11,398 nt of DNA from CAZVUW01 sp964629825 (GTDB lineage: Bacteria > Actinomycetota > Nitriliruptoria > Euzebyales > Egibacteraceae): the NCBI GenBank assembly GCA_964629825.1, contig CAZVUW010000101.1, forward strand, positions 1 through 11,398, in the 5' to 3' direction. Below, piece by piece: positions 1 through 5,672 of the stretch. The translations under genes and the position numbers were made by a program. The notes below the pieces were generated by a model that searched no databases, was not told the DNA's origin, and was given only the letters and a program-made list of their open reading frames with translations. Numbering within the stretch: the first letter of the stretch is position 1; each line of letters opens with the position of its first letter.

Positions 1-62
1 ACTACAACCCGGACCTCCAGTGGGGGGCCATCCGGGGCGCCAAGATCGTCATCAACGACTAA
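1..62 (+). CDS. 3' end of an unidentified protein-coding gene
   Basis: One plus-strand frame is open from position 3 and stops at TAA 60-62. It encodes a 19-residue tail, roughly YNPDLQWGAIRGAKIVIND. The gene begins before the window. A strong hairpin starts nine bases after the stop, which supports this as a true gene end. The tail is too short for me to assign a family. It could belong to a soluble or secreted enzyme, but that is a guess. Since the hairpin intervenes, it is probably not cotranscribed with the Lrp/AsnC gene downstream. Confidence 0.6.
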   Translation, partial: YNPDLQWGAIRGAKIVIND

Positions 63-70
63 GGCGGTGA

Positions 71-99
71 CGGTGCGGGGGGAGCCTCCCCCCGCACCG
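71..99 (+). terminator. GC-rich hairpin terminator after the first gene
   Basis: A perfect 14-base inverted repeat has its left arm at 71-84 (CGGTGCGGGGGGAG) and its right arm at 86-99, starting nine bases after the TAA. A realistic RNA fold has an 11-bp stem and a five-base AGCCT loop. No T-run follows, as is usual for high-GC actinobacterial terminators. Confidence 0.75.
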
Positions 100-278
100 G
101 CCCACCCCGCCGACTCCTTCCGGATCCGCCCGGTCCACCCGATCCAGCGCATCGGGAAAATCTCACCGGTGCCCCGCCGGCGTGCGTATCATCTTCTGAC
201 ACCCGTCCATGAGGGCGGGCAGCGGACGATGAGCACGCCGCATTCGGGGGGATTCGGGCGTGCCGGAGGAGTCCTCAG

Positions 279-833
279 ATGGTCTTGCAGCACGATGTGT
301 CTGTGCGTGCGCACGGGGCCAGCGCACGTCACAGGCCGGCGGAGGTGGACCCCACGGATGAGCGCATCCTGGCGCTGCTGTGCGAGGACGGTCGCATGTC
401 GATGCGCACCCTCGCCGAGCGCGCCGGGATCTCCCGCGCAAGCGCCTACGCCCGGGTAGACCGGCTTCGTGCCTCCGGTGTGATCTCCGGGTTCTCCGTG
501 CGCCTCAACCCAGCAAAGCTGGGCCTGCGGGTGACCGCCCACATCGTCGTCACCCTCGAGCAGCAGTGCTGGCGGGACGCGATGGAGGCCTTCAAGACGA
601 TGCCCGAGGTCGTCTACTGCGCCGTCATGGCTGCCGACCACGACGCGCTGCTGATCGTCCGGGCGCCCGACGTGGACGCGGTTCGTGACGTCGTCCTGGA
701 GCGGCTGCACCAGGTTCCCGGCGTGCGGCGCACCCGCACGCTTCTGGTCTTGAAGGACGAGGCCGGCTCTGATGCTGACCTGCTCGGAGCCGCGCTCAAC
801 TGGCCGGAGCCTCCGAGCCTGTCGTCGGCCTGA
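279..833 (+). CDS. Lrp/AsnC family transcriptional regulator
   Basis: This 184-residue protein has the Lrp/AsnC layout. An N-terminal winged helix-turn-helix spans about residues 24-72 (DPTDERILALL, then the recognition region AERAGISRASAYARVDRL and GVISGFSV). A RAM/effector-binding domain follows at about 88-160 (HIVVTLE, the MPEVVYCAVMAADHDALLIV core, PGVRRTRTLLVLK). Family members are octameric or dimeric feast/famine regulators that often sense amino acids; the effector here is unknown. GGAGGA at 265-270 lies eight bases before the chosen ATG. About 23 residues precede the first conserved helix, longer than the usual 5-10, so a later start is possible. The 62-278 leader holds the upstream terminator and a weak TATCAT -10 candidate at 187-192. 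Its stop lies four bases from the end of the convergent lia-like operon, so the two transcripts probably overlap antisense. Confidence 0.93.
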   Translation: MVLQHDVSVRAHGASARHRPAEVDPTDERILALLCEDGRMSMRTLAERAGISRASAYARVDRLRASGVISGFSVRLNPAKLGLRVTAHIVVTLEQQCWRDAMEAFKTMPEVVYCAVMAADHDALLIVRAPDVDAVRDVVLERLHQVPGVRRTRTLLVLKDEAGSDADLLGAALNWPEPPSLSSA

Positions 834-837
834 CGGA

Positions 838-1647
838 TCAGCGCACCTCGAAGGCGGCGACCCCGCCCTCGACGTCGATGTCGGCGCGGGCGCTCGCCTG
901 CTCGTAGTCGGGCGAGCGGTAGACGTCCCCGCTGCGCGGGAAGCGCGCCTCGTCGATCCGGAAGCTCGCCAGGGCCGTGCGGTTGCGCACGGCTGCGGCG
1001 ACGCCCTGCGGCACGTGCACCCTGATCTCGGCGGCCCCCGCCGAGATCGAGGTCGCGCTGCGACCGCGGCCCGGCAGCACCAGGTCGACGTCGCTGGCGC
1101 CCGTGCGAACGGTGAGGCGCTCGACGGCGGCGGCGCTGAGGTCGGCGTGCACGCGTGATGCACCGGTGCGCAGCTCGACCTCCAGCGGGATGTCCGGGCT
1201 CAGCGCGAGCTGCCAGGTCAGCGCTTCGGCGCGCGACAGCCAGCCGCCTGGCTCGGCGCCGCTGAGCGGCCGCAGGCGCACCTCGAGCACGTCGCCGTCC
1301 CTGCGGATGATCGGAGCCGCGGCGCCCTGAGCGCGGCCTTCGAGCAAGATGCCCGGACGGCCTTGGCCCGAGACCGTCAACGTGCCCGCGCCGTGGTCGA
1401 GCAGCACCCGGGCGCGCGTGGCACCGTCGAGCGGGACCGCGACCGGCGTGTCCGCGGGCGTCGCACCGGCGGAGGCAGAGGTGGGCTGTGCGCGCAGGGC
1501 GGCCACCACGATGACCGTGCCCACTGCGATGAGCAGCAGCGGCCCGATCGGGACCGAGCCGATGAGCCCGAGGTTGCGCAGCAGCCACAGCCCGCCGAGG
1601 ACTATCAGGCAGACCCCGGCGACGAGCGGCGGTCGCAGCTCCCTCAT
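838..1647 (-). CDS. LiaF-like membrane-anchored protein (second copy in the operon)
   Basis: This 269-residue protein has two N-terminal membrane helices (about residues 7-25 and 32-51) with the WLLRNLG pattern of LiaI/LiaF-type domains. A Thr/Ala/Pro linker and a beta-strand repeat region follow. The repeats have the form G-A-x-x-hydrophobic (HGAGTLTVSG, RTGASRVHADLS, RTGASDVDLVLP, SAGAAEIRVHVP), as in the C-terminal domain of LiaF-like and related adhesin-like envelope proteins. In Firmicutes, LiaF restrains the LiaRS envelope-stress system; that role here is inference only, since no LiaRS-type kinase or regulator is in the window. Its ATG (1645-1647) overlaps the TGA of the 56-residue gene upstream as ATGA, implying translational coupling. 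It is the last gene of the operon. Confidence 0.85.
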   Translation of the reverse strand: MRELRPPLVAGVCLIVLGGLWLLRNLGLIGSVPIGPLLLIAVGTVIVVAALRAQPTSASAGATPADTPVAVPLDGATRARVLLDHGAGTLTVSGQGRPGILLEGRAQGAAAPIIRRDGDVLEVRLRPLSGAEPGGWLSRAEALTWQLALSPDIPLEVELRTGASRVHADLSAAAVERLTVRTGASDVDLVLPGRGRSATSISAGAAEIRVHVPQGVAAAVRNRTALASFRIDEARFPRSGDVYRSPDYEQASARADIDVEGGVAAFEVR

Positions 1648-1814
1648 CGGCGATCGCCCACCATCGAGCCACCGACCAGCGCGATGCCGGCCAGGATCAG
1701 CAGGGCCGGTCCGAGGACCTGGAGGCGGACGTCCCAGACCCCCAGGTCATCGAGCAGGTAAGCCAGGCCGAGAAGGACGAAGACGGGTCCGAACACCAGC
1801 GCCGAGCGATTCAT
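1644..1814 (-). CDS. 56-residue two-helix LiaI-like membrane protein
   Basis: A small ORF runs from ATG at 1812-1814 to TGA at 1644-1646 and encodes MNRSALVFGPVFVLLGLAYL and onward, ending VGGSMVGDRR. It has two hydrophobic helices (about residues 5-21 and 33-50) separated by LDDLGVWDVRLQ. This is the same helix-loop-helix pattern (LGLxxLLDxLG) found at the N-termini of both LiaF-like neighbours, and it resembles a stand-alone LiaI/DUF5668-type membrane domain. GGAG lies about eight bases before the ATG on the minus strand. The start is 31 bases after the 214-residue gene's stop, and its own stop overlaps the next gene's start as ATGA. The frame, membrane pattern, ribosome-binding site and coupling all support a real gene that length filters would drop. 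Its function is unknown; it may be a membrane partner of the LiaF-like proteins. Confidence 0.82.
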   Translation of the reverse strand: MNRSALVFGPVFVLLGLAYLLDDLGVWDVRLQVLGPALLILAGIALVGGSMVGDRR

Positions 1815-1845
1815 GATCGTTGCTCCTTCACCAGGTGAGGGCCGC

Positions 1846-2490
1846 TCACCGCTGGACCTCGATGGTTCCCAGGCCGACGGACAGGTCGAGCACGAGGCGC
1901 TGGTCGCCGCCGCTCTCGCTCACGGAGAGGCTGGGCGCGATGCCGTTGCGCTCCTCGCCCAGGACGTCGACCTCGCCAGCGCCCACCGAGGCGTCGATGT
2001 CGAGGGCGACGTCGGTCGGGACGATGACGACCAGCTCGCCCATGCCGACGCTGGCGCTGATCTCCGTGGTTCCGGGCGACAGGTCGGCGGCGGTCAGATC
2101 GAGCTCCAACGTGCCCATGCCGAGCTCGTATGCGGACTCGACCTCGCCCGTGGGTCGCAGGTTGCGGTCGCCGATCCCACCCATCAGCGGGAGGTTCGGC
2201 ATGCCCGCGGTGAACACCAGCAGGATGCTGAGGCCGACTCCGAGGCCGATCAGGCCGTCGTTGTCGCCGCGCCGGGCGACCGACAGCAGGGCCGCGCCGA
2301 TGGCGATGACCGCTGCCGACAAGACGGTCTGCCAGCGGATCTCGGCGACGTCCAAGACGTTGAGGAGCCACACCACTCCGACCAGCACCAGAAGCAGGCC
2401 GGTGACCAGTCGGCCAGCGGAGGGGCCGCGGCGCGGAGGCTGGGAGGGGCCCGCAGGCGTCACGGGCTGGGTCACGTCGGTGGAGGTCAT
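1846..2490 (-). CDS. LiaF-like membrane protein (first copy in the operon)
   Basis: The protein has 214 residues. A cytoplasmic Pro/Thr-rich N-terminus (1-27) is followed by three predicted membrane helices (about 28-46, 53-71 and 79-97) and a C-terminal all-beta region. That region has four repeated turns of the form G-x-G-hydrophobic (LGMGTLELDL, VGMGELVVIVP, VGAGEVDVLG, VGLGTIEVQR). This matches the C-terminal domain of LiaF-type cell-wall-stress proteins. The WLLNVLDVAEIRW loop between helices one and two parallels the equivalent loop of the 56-residue protein, which suggests common ancestry. Its ATG overlaps the stop of the PspC gene (ATGA at 2487-2490). The likely role is sensing or modulating envelope stress at the cytoplasmic membrane. 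That is inferred from family and neighbours. Confidence 0.87.
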   Translation of the reverse strand: MTSTDVTQPVTPAGPSQPPRRGPSAGRLVTGLLLVLVGVVWLLNVLDVAEIRWQTVLSAAVIAIGAALLSVARRGDNDGLIGLGVGLSILLVFTAGMPNLPLMGGIGDRNLRPTGEVESAYELGMGTLELDLTAADLSPGTTEISASVGMGELVVIVPTDVALDIDASVGAGEVDVLGEERNGIAPSLSVSESGGDQRLVLDLSVGLGTIEVQR

Positions 2491-2936
2491 CGCCGCACGC
2501 TCCAGGCGATGACGAGCGCGCCGGCGCTGAGCAGGAGCAGCGGTCCCACCAGCTCCCGCAGTCCGGGGAACAGCTGCCCCACCAGGTTCACGACGCCCAC
2601 CAGGATCAGCACCGCCCCGATCGCCAGGGCGACGCCCTGACCGCCGCCGGTGCGAACCGGCGCAACCAGAGCGGGGTCGCCCGGCTGCTCGGACGGGATC
2701 GCGATGAGGCCGATCAGGTACAGCAGCACCCCGCCTCCGCCGAAGACCGCAAGCGCCACGAAGGCGATCCGCACGACCACCGGGTCGAGGCCGATGGCCC
2801 GCGCGATCCCGCTCGCGACCCCGAACAGCACCCGGTCATCGAGCGGCCGACGCAACGGCCGCTGGCCGTTCGAGAAGTCCTGCGGTGGTGGTGGCACCTG
2901 GGCCGTGGTTCCGCCACCCTGGTCCGACACATCCAT
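2487..2936 (-). CDS. PspC domain-containing membrane protein
   Basis: The protein has 149 residues. After a Pro/Gln-rich cytoplasmic tail, residues about 29-83 form a PspC domain: RPLDDRVLFGVASGIARAIG, DPVVVRIAFV, then a glycine-rich membrane helix ending LYLIGLIAIPSE. Two further helices (about 101-120 and 129-146) have the LiaI-like pattern, so this is a PspC plus extra-TM architecture common in actinobacteria. In the phage-shock response of enterobacteria PspC is an inner-membrane sensor; here it probably takes part in envelope-stress sensing (inference). GGGAGG lies eight bases before the ATG. It is the first gene of the four-gene operon. A TANNNT-type -10 (TACGTT on the minus strand, plus coordinates 2969-2974) lies at a suitable distance, but I see no convincing -35. 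Confidence 0.92.
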   Translation of the reverse strand: MDVSDQGGGTTAQVPPPPQDFSNGQRPLRRPLDDRVLFGVASGIARAIGLDPVVVRIAFVALAVFGGGGVLLYLIGLIAIPSEQPGDPALVAPVRTGGGQGVALAIGAVLILVGVVNLVGQLFPGLRELVGPLLLLSAGALVIAWSVRR

Positions 2937-2968
2937 GACTGCAACCTCCCTCGTTGTCGTCGGAACCC

Positions 2969-2974
2969 AACGTA
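2969..2974 (-). promoter_or_regulatory. Candidate -10 element for the pspC/lia-like operon
   Basis: On the minus strand TACGTT fits the actinobacterial TANNNT -10 pattern. It would start transcription roughly 25 bases before the PspC ATG and its GGGAGG ribosome-binding site. The hexamer 17 bases upstream (AAGATT) is not a recognisable -35, so an alternative sigma factor or an activator is possible. Weak evidence. Confidence 0.3.
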
Positions 2975-3034
2975 GGACGGCGCGCGCCTGGAATCTTCGG
3001 CCTGGCGGGCGAACCTCGGCTCATACCGCAGGAT

Positions 3035-3071
3035 GACGCCGACCGGCCTCCCGGAGGAGGCGGCCGGCGTC
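3035..3071 (-). terminator. Hairpin between the M23 peptidase gene and the pspC operon
   Basis: A near-perfect inverted repeat begins GACGCCG at 3035 and closes with CGGCGTC at 3071. The stem has about 16 pairs with one bulge and a CGGA-centred loop. It starts about 21 bases after the peptidase stop on the minus strand. No T-run follows. It probably ends peptidase transcription before the pspC promoter, giving the two units separate control. Confidence 0.65.
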
Positions 3072-3092
3072 AGATCGGCCTCGCGGCGGGGG

Positions 3093-4661
3093 TCACCCGG
3101 CGCGGCGCAGCAGGCGCTGCTCCGCTCCTGAGGTGACGGCAGCCGAGCCGCCGAGCACCCGCGCAGCCTGGATCTCCGCGCCGTTGCGCCACAGCCACCG
3201 GCCCACGGACGGGTCGCCGCCGCCCTCGAGGCCATCGATCAGCACGAAGAGGTTGCCCGCCCTTGCCACGGCGGGGCCGGCCGTGACGGCATCCGCCCAC
3301 TCGCGTCCGGTAGCCGCCCACACGGTCGACCGATCGGTGCGGTCGCGCAGGACATCTGCGACGGCCAGGGCGGTCTCGTAACGCGTGGGGCCAGAAACGC
3401 GCTGGACGCGCCGGGTGTGACGTCGTGCCTCGGCGGCAACGCCGTCGGAGATGGCGGCGGTGCCGCCGACCACGGTCAAGGAGGAGGTGCCATCCAGGGC
3501 CGCGGCCGTGGACGCGGGCAGCCGCCCGGACTCCGTCAGAAGCACGGGCGCGGCGATGACCGAGCCGTACCAGCTCGCGGTGAGCGCGTCCGGCCAGGCG
3601 CGGCCTGGGTCGGCGTGGTCGCCCAGCGCCAGGATCGCGCTGCGAGCCCCGGTGCCGTAGGCGTCCCAGACGCGCTGGGCGACGGCGGCCGCGGTTGCGT
3701 ACACGTCGCCGCCCGCCACGCGCTCGACCTCCCGGACGCCTGCCGCGGCGAAGGTCTCGGCAACACCCGGGATCGCCGCGGCAGCGCCCACGAGGACCAC
3801 GCGGGAGGCACCGAGCTCGCGCACACGGTCAACCACTCGCTGCTCGACCGCCCACGGCACGGTCAGCAGCACGGGACCGCCGAGGGCGGTGGCAAGGGGG
3901 CCGGCGACGATTGCCTCGGCGGCCCGATCGGAGACCGCCACGACGGCGGCGGGGGCCGTGCGCCAGGTCGCAGAGGTGGCGATCGCGGTCCCCACGCGGT
4001 CGGAGCCGGACACGCGCGTCGAGCGGATGCGCGGAGCCTGGTCGGGGGCAGAGCTCACCACGCGGCCGGCATCGAGGGCGCTGCGCAGAGAGCGATAGGG
4101 GTTGATGCGGTGGTCGCCGTAGGGGTCGGTCACGGAGTCGTCGAGGATCTCGAAGTGCAGGTGCGCCTGGGTCTCCTCGGCGTTGCCCGAGTCGCCCATG
4201 TAGCCGACCCACTGACCCGCACGTACGGTCACACCACGGCGGATGCCGGGGGCGTAGGCCCACTCGGGCCCGCCGCGCCCGTCGTCGGTGCCGGGCGTGT
4301 CGTTGTTGAGGTGGATGTAGCGGTGCCTGCGCCCATCCTTCGCGCAGATGGTGAGGCTGTACCCCCAGCTCGGCATGGGCTCGTCGACGCCGGTGATGTG
4401 GCACACCGTCCCGTCGACGGACGCGTACAGCGGCAGCAGCTTGCTGCCCATGATGTCCGTGGCCTTGTGCACACGACCGCCGGAACGGCCGGCGGCGTAG
4501 GAGTCGATGAAGCTGGTCTTGCCCGGCACGGTCGGGTAGAGCAGCGGCAGGGTCTGGTCATAGCTTCCGCCGCTGGCCCAGGTGGGCGCGGCCTGGGCGA
4601 GCAGGGCGCCGGTCAGCGTCAGGCAGACGAGCAGGCGGCGGAGTGCAGGGCGTCGATGCAT
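3093..4661 (-). CDS. Secreted M23 family metallopeptidase with three cell wall-binding type 2 repeats
   Basis: The 522-residue protein begins with a Sec signal peptide (RR-rich start, hydrophobic 10-24, likely cleavage after Ala29 in PTWA). An M23/LytM-type peptidase domain spans about 35-190 with intact zinc and active-site residues: H65 and D69 in HKATD, H117 in RYIHL, and H167-x-H169 in HLHFE. This fold usually cleaves peptidoglycan cross-bridges. Three cell-wall-binding type 2 repeats follow (about 216-307, 313-415 and 420-515), each opening with R-V-(S/A)-G-x-(D/T)-(R/V)-Y/V and containing VVLVGG-like strands. Three repeats form the usual complete wall-anchoring unit. The product should therefore be an exported wall hydrolase held on the cell surface. 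It is divergent from the flavin-type gene at 4839. The ATG choice rests on the signal peptide; only a weak GGTGAG ribosome-binding site is visible. Confidence 0.93.
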   Translation of the reverse strand: MHRRPALRRLLVCLTLTGALLAQAAPTWASGGSYDQTLPLLYPTVPGKTSFIDSYAAGRSGGRVHKATDIMGSKLLPLYASVDGTVCHITGVDEPMPSWGYSLTICAKDGRRHRYIHLNNDTPGTDDGRGGPEWAYAPGIRRGVTVRAGQWVGYMGDSGNAEETQAHLHFEILDDSVTDPYGDHRINPYRSLRSALDAGRVVSSAPDQAPRIRSTRVSGSDRVGTAIATSATWRTAPAAVVAVSDRAAEAIVAGPLATALGGPVLLTVPWAVEQRVVDRVRELGASRVVLVGAAAAIPGVAETFAAAGVREVERVAGGDVYATAAAVAQRVWDAYGTGARSAILALGDHADPGRAWPDALTASWYGSVIAAPVLLTESGRLPASTAAALDGTSSLTVVGGTAAISDGVAAEARRHTRRVQRVSGPTRYETALAVADVLRDRTDRSTVWAATGREWADAVTAGPAVARAGNLFVLIDGLEGGGDPSVGRWLWRNGAEIQAARVLGGSAAVTSGAEQRLLRRAG

Positions 4662-4741
4662 GGCTCACCACGTGGGAGGAAGGCGTCAGGACGTTGCGAC
4701 GGGGCGGGTCGCATGGGGTGCATCGACAGCGACGGGCCGGA

Positions 4742-4758
4742 GGTTGAGCGGATCAACC
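4742..4758. promoter_or_regulatory. Small inverted repeat in a divergent promoter region
   Basis: GGTTGA (4742-4747) and TCAACC (4753-4758) form a perfect six-base inverted repeat around GCGGA. It lies between the divergent peptidase and split-barrel genes. It could be an operator for either gene, but an arm of this size also occurs by chance. Confidence 0.25.
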
Positions 4759-4800
4759 GCGGCAGAGGTGCGGGCGCGGCTCAGCGGTCGCGCGGGCACG

Positions 4801-4806
4801 TACGAT
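4801..4806 (+). promoter_or_regulatory. Candidate -10 element for the split-barrel flavoprotein gene
   Basis: TACGAT fits the TANNNT pattern and would give a leader of about 27 bases containing AAGGAG at 4827-4832. The -35 position (GGCTCA at 17-base spacing) is poor. Confidence 0.35.
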
Positions 4807-4838
4807 CCGACTTGGCGAACACGACCAAGGAGCGCAGG

Positions 4839-5264
4839 ATGCAGGGCGAGGGCAACGGGCTTAGGGAGCTGTCGCGCGAGGAGTGCCTCCAGCACCTGGC
4901 GGCGTTCTCAGGGCGGATCGGCCGGCTGGCGTTCGTGGTCGCGGGTGCTCCGCTGAACCTTCCGGTGAACTACGTCCTGCACCGCGGCAAGGTCATCTTC
5001 CGCACGACTCTCGGCACCAAGCTCGACCACGTTGGCCGCGGGGCCAAGGTCGCCTTCGAGGTGGATGACGTCGACCCGGATTGGCGTTCGGGATGGAGCG
5101 TGCTGGTCCAGGGCACGGCCGAGGAGGTGACGGACCTGCGCGAGATCGCCGAGCTGCGCCAGCTCCCCCTCCAGAGCTGGGTGGCCGGAAGGCGTGATCG
5201 GTATGTCCGGATTGAGCCTTCGTCGGTGACCGGTCGCGAGCTGGTGGCTGACTCGACGCGCTAG
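4839..5264 (+). CDS. Pyridoxamine 5'-phosphate oxidase family (FMN/F420-binding split-barrel) protein
   Basis: The protein has 141 residues. The split-barrel signature is clear: an N-terminal helix (EECLQHLAA), then GRIGRLAFVVAGAPLNLPVNYVL, KVIFRTTLGTKLD (about 51-63, usually the cofactor-phosphate contact), VAFEVDD, and WSVLVQGTAEEV (about 86-97). Length and order match the short Pyridox_ox_2-type proteins common in actinobacteria, which bind FMN or F420 and reduce or sense small molecules rather than make pyridoxal phosphate. The substrate is unknown. The open frame extends far upstream through the antisense of the peptidase gene, but AAGGAG at 4827-4832, six bases before this ATG, and the family length decide the start. 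It probably stands alone. Confidence 0.9.
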   Translation: MQGEGNGLRELSREECLQHLAAFSGRIGRLAFVVAGAPLNLPVNYVLHRGKVIFRTTLGTKLDHVGRGAKVAFEVDDVDPDWRSGWSVLVQGTAEEVTDLREIAELRQLPLQSWVAGRRDRYVRIEPSSVTGRELVADSTR

Positions 5265-5312
5265 CGCGGACGATCGGCCAGGGTTTCCACCCGGGCAGAA
5301 GGGGGAGGGTCC

Positions 5313-5342
5313 CCAGGGCAAGCGCAGTCGACACTGCCCTGG
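5313..5342 (+). promoter_or_regulatory. Leader hairpin overlapping the lipoprotein ribosome-binding site
   Basis: CCAGGG (5313-5318) can pair with CCCTGG (5337-5342), and inside it CAGT (5325-5328) pairs with ACTG (5333-5336) around CGAC. The last two bases of the outer arm are the first two of the GGAGG ribosome-binding site (5341-5345) of the gene at 5351. The fold could limit translation. There is no sign of a known riboswitch class. Confidence 0.35.
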
Positions 5343-5350
5343 AGGTCTTT

Positions 5351-5548
5351 ATGAAGAGGCGCACTCTCGCAACGGCTCTTGCCGCCCTGCTCAGTCTGGG
5401 CGTGGTCGCATGCGAGGGCGGGACGGCCACCGACGACGCGACCATCGATCCCGGCGCTGACCCGCTCGACGGCGCCACGCTGGACGACGGCACGCTCGAC
5501 GGCGGCACGCTCGACGGCGGCGCCGGCACCGAGGAGCCCGGCGGGTAG
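5351..5548 (+). CDS. Small secreted lipoprotein with LDGGT-type repeats
   Basis: The protein has 65 residues. A lipoprotein signal peptide (KRR, hydrophobic 6-19) ends in a lipobox, VVAC, with C21 as the expected lipidation site. The mature part is only about 45 residues, strongly acidic and glycine-rich. It holds four in-frame pentapeptide units: LDGAT, LDDGT, LDGGT, LDGGA (residues 39-58). GGAGG lies five bases before the ATG, and a classic intrinsic terminator follows 25 bases after the stop, so this is a monocistronic gene. It has no enzymatic domain. It is probably a membrane-tethered surface peptide; Asp-rich repeats could bind cations, but that is speculation. Confidence 0.82.
   Translation: MKRRTLATALAALLSLGVVACEGGTATDDATIDPGADPLDGATLDDGTLDGGTLDGGAGTEEPGG
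5465..5524 (+). repeat. 15-bp tandem repeat (four units) inside the lipoprotein gene
   Basis: Four 15-base units begin at 5465, 5480, 5495 and 5510. The third unit is CTCGACGGCGGCACG, and the others differ from it at one to three positions. The period of five codons keeps the frame, so copy number can change without breaking the protein. Confidence 0.85.
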
Positions 5549-5571
5549 CCCCCCCGAAGCTCCCTGATCGT

Positions 5572-5603
5572 GGAAGGCCGCGCCAGCCCGGCGCGGCCTT
5601 TCC
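5572..5603 (+). terminator. Intrinsic terminator after the lipoprotein gene
   Basis: The left arm AAGGCCGCGCC (5574-5584) pairs perfectly with GGCGCGGCCTT (5590-5600) around an AGCCC loop, followed by a short TTT and then CCC. It is the most conventional terminator in the window. The flanking GG/CC (5572 and 5602) extends the stem past one bulged T. Confidence 0.88.
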
Positions 5604-5611
5604 CATGCCTG

Positions 5612-5655
5612 CATGAGACACCGCTCATGTTGGCCTCATGTCGCCCTCAGCCGCC
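5612..5655 (+). promoter_or_regulatory. Phased direct repeats upstream of the phosphotransferase gene (response-regulator-like site)
   Basis: Three 11-base units run head to tail: GCTCATGTTGG (5623-5633), CCTCATGTCGC (5634-5644) and CCTCAGCCGCC (5645-5655). Their TCA cores are spaced exactly 11 bases apart. The inverted half-site CATGAG lies at 5612-5617. Eleven-base direct repeats with a TCA core are the known layout of PhoP-type (OmpR-family) binding sites in actinobacteria. A possible -10, CAGGGT at 5661-5666, would place the transcription start at the ATG at 5673. Which regulator binds here is inference. Confidence 0.45.
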
Positions 5656-5672
5656 CAGGTCAGGGTTGGGGC

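Noticed and set aside
187..192. TATCAT as a promoter -10 for the Lrp gene
   Set aside because: No matching -35 at 16-18 bases (CACCGG), and the distance to the start is long. Mentioned with the gene but not annotated.
189..1163. Long minus-strand open frame opposite the Lrp gene
   Set aside because: Ala/Arg/Pro-rich shadow of GC-rich coding DNA; it overlaps both the Lrp and LiaF-like genes, which have clear domains.
3417..4838. Long plus-strand open frame opposite the peptidase gene, in frame with the split-barrel gene
   Set aside because: It has low-complexity Gly/Ala/Arg/His composition, no domain, and is antisense to a well-supported peptidase. The real start at 4839 has its own ribosome-binding site.
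5613..5672. Earlier in-frame ATG for the phosphotransferase
   Set aside because: It lies immediately after the lipoprotein terminator with no ribosome-binding site, and the extra 20 residues do not resemble the family.
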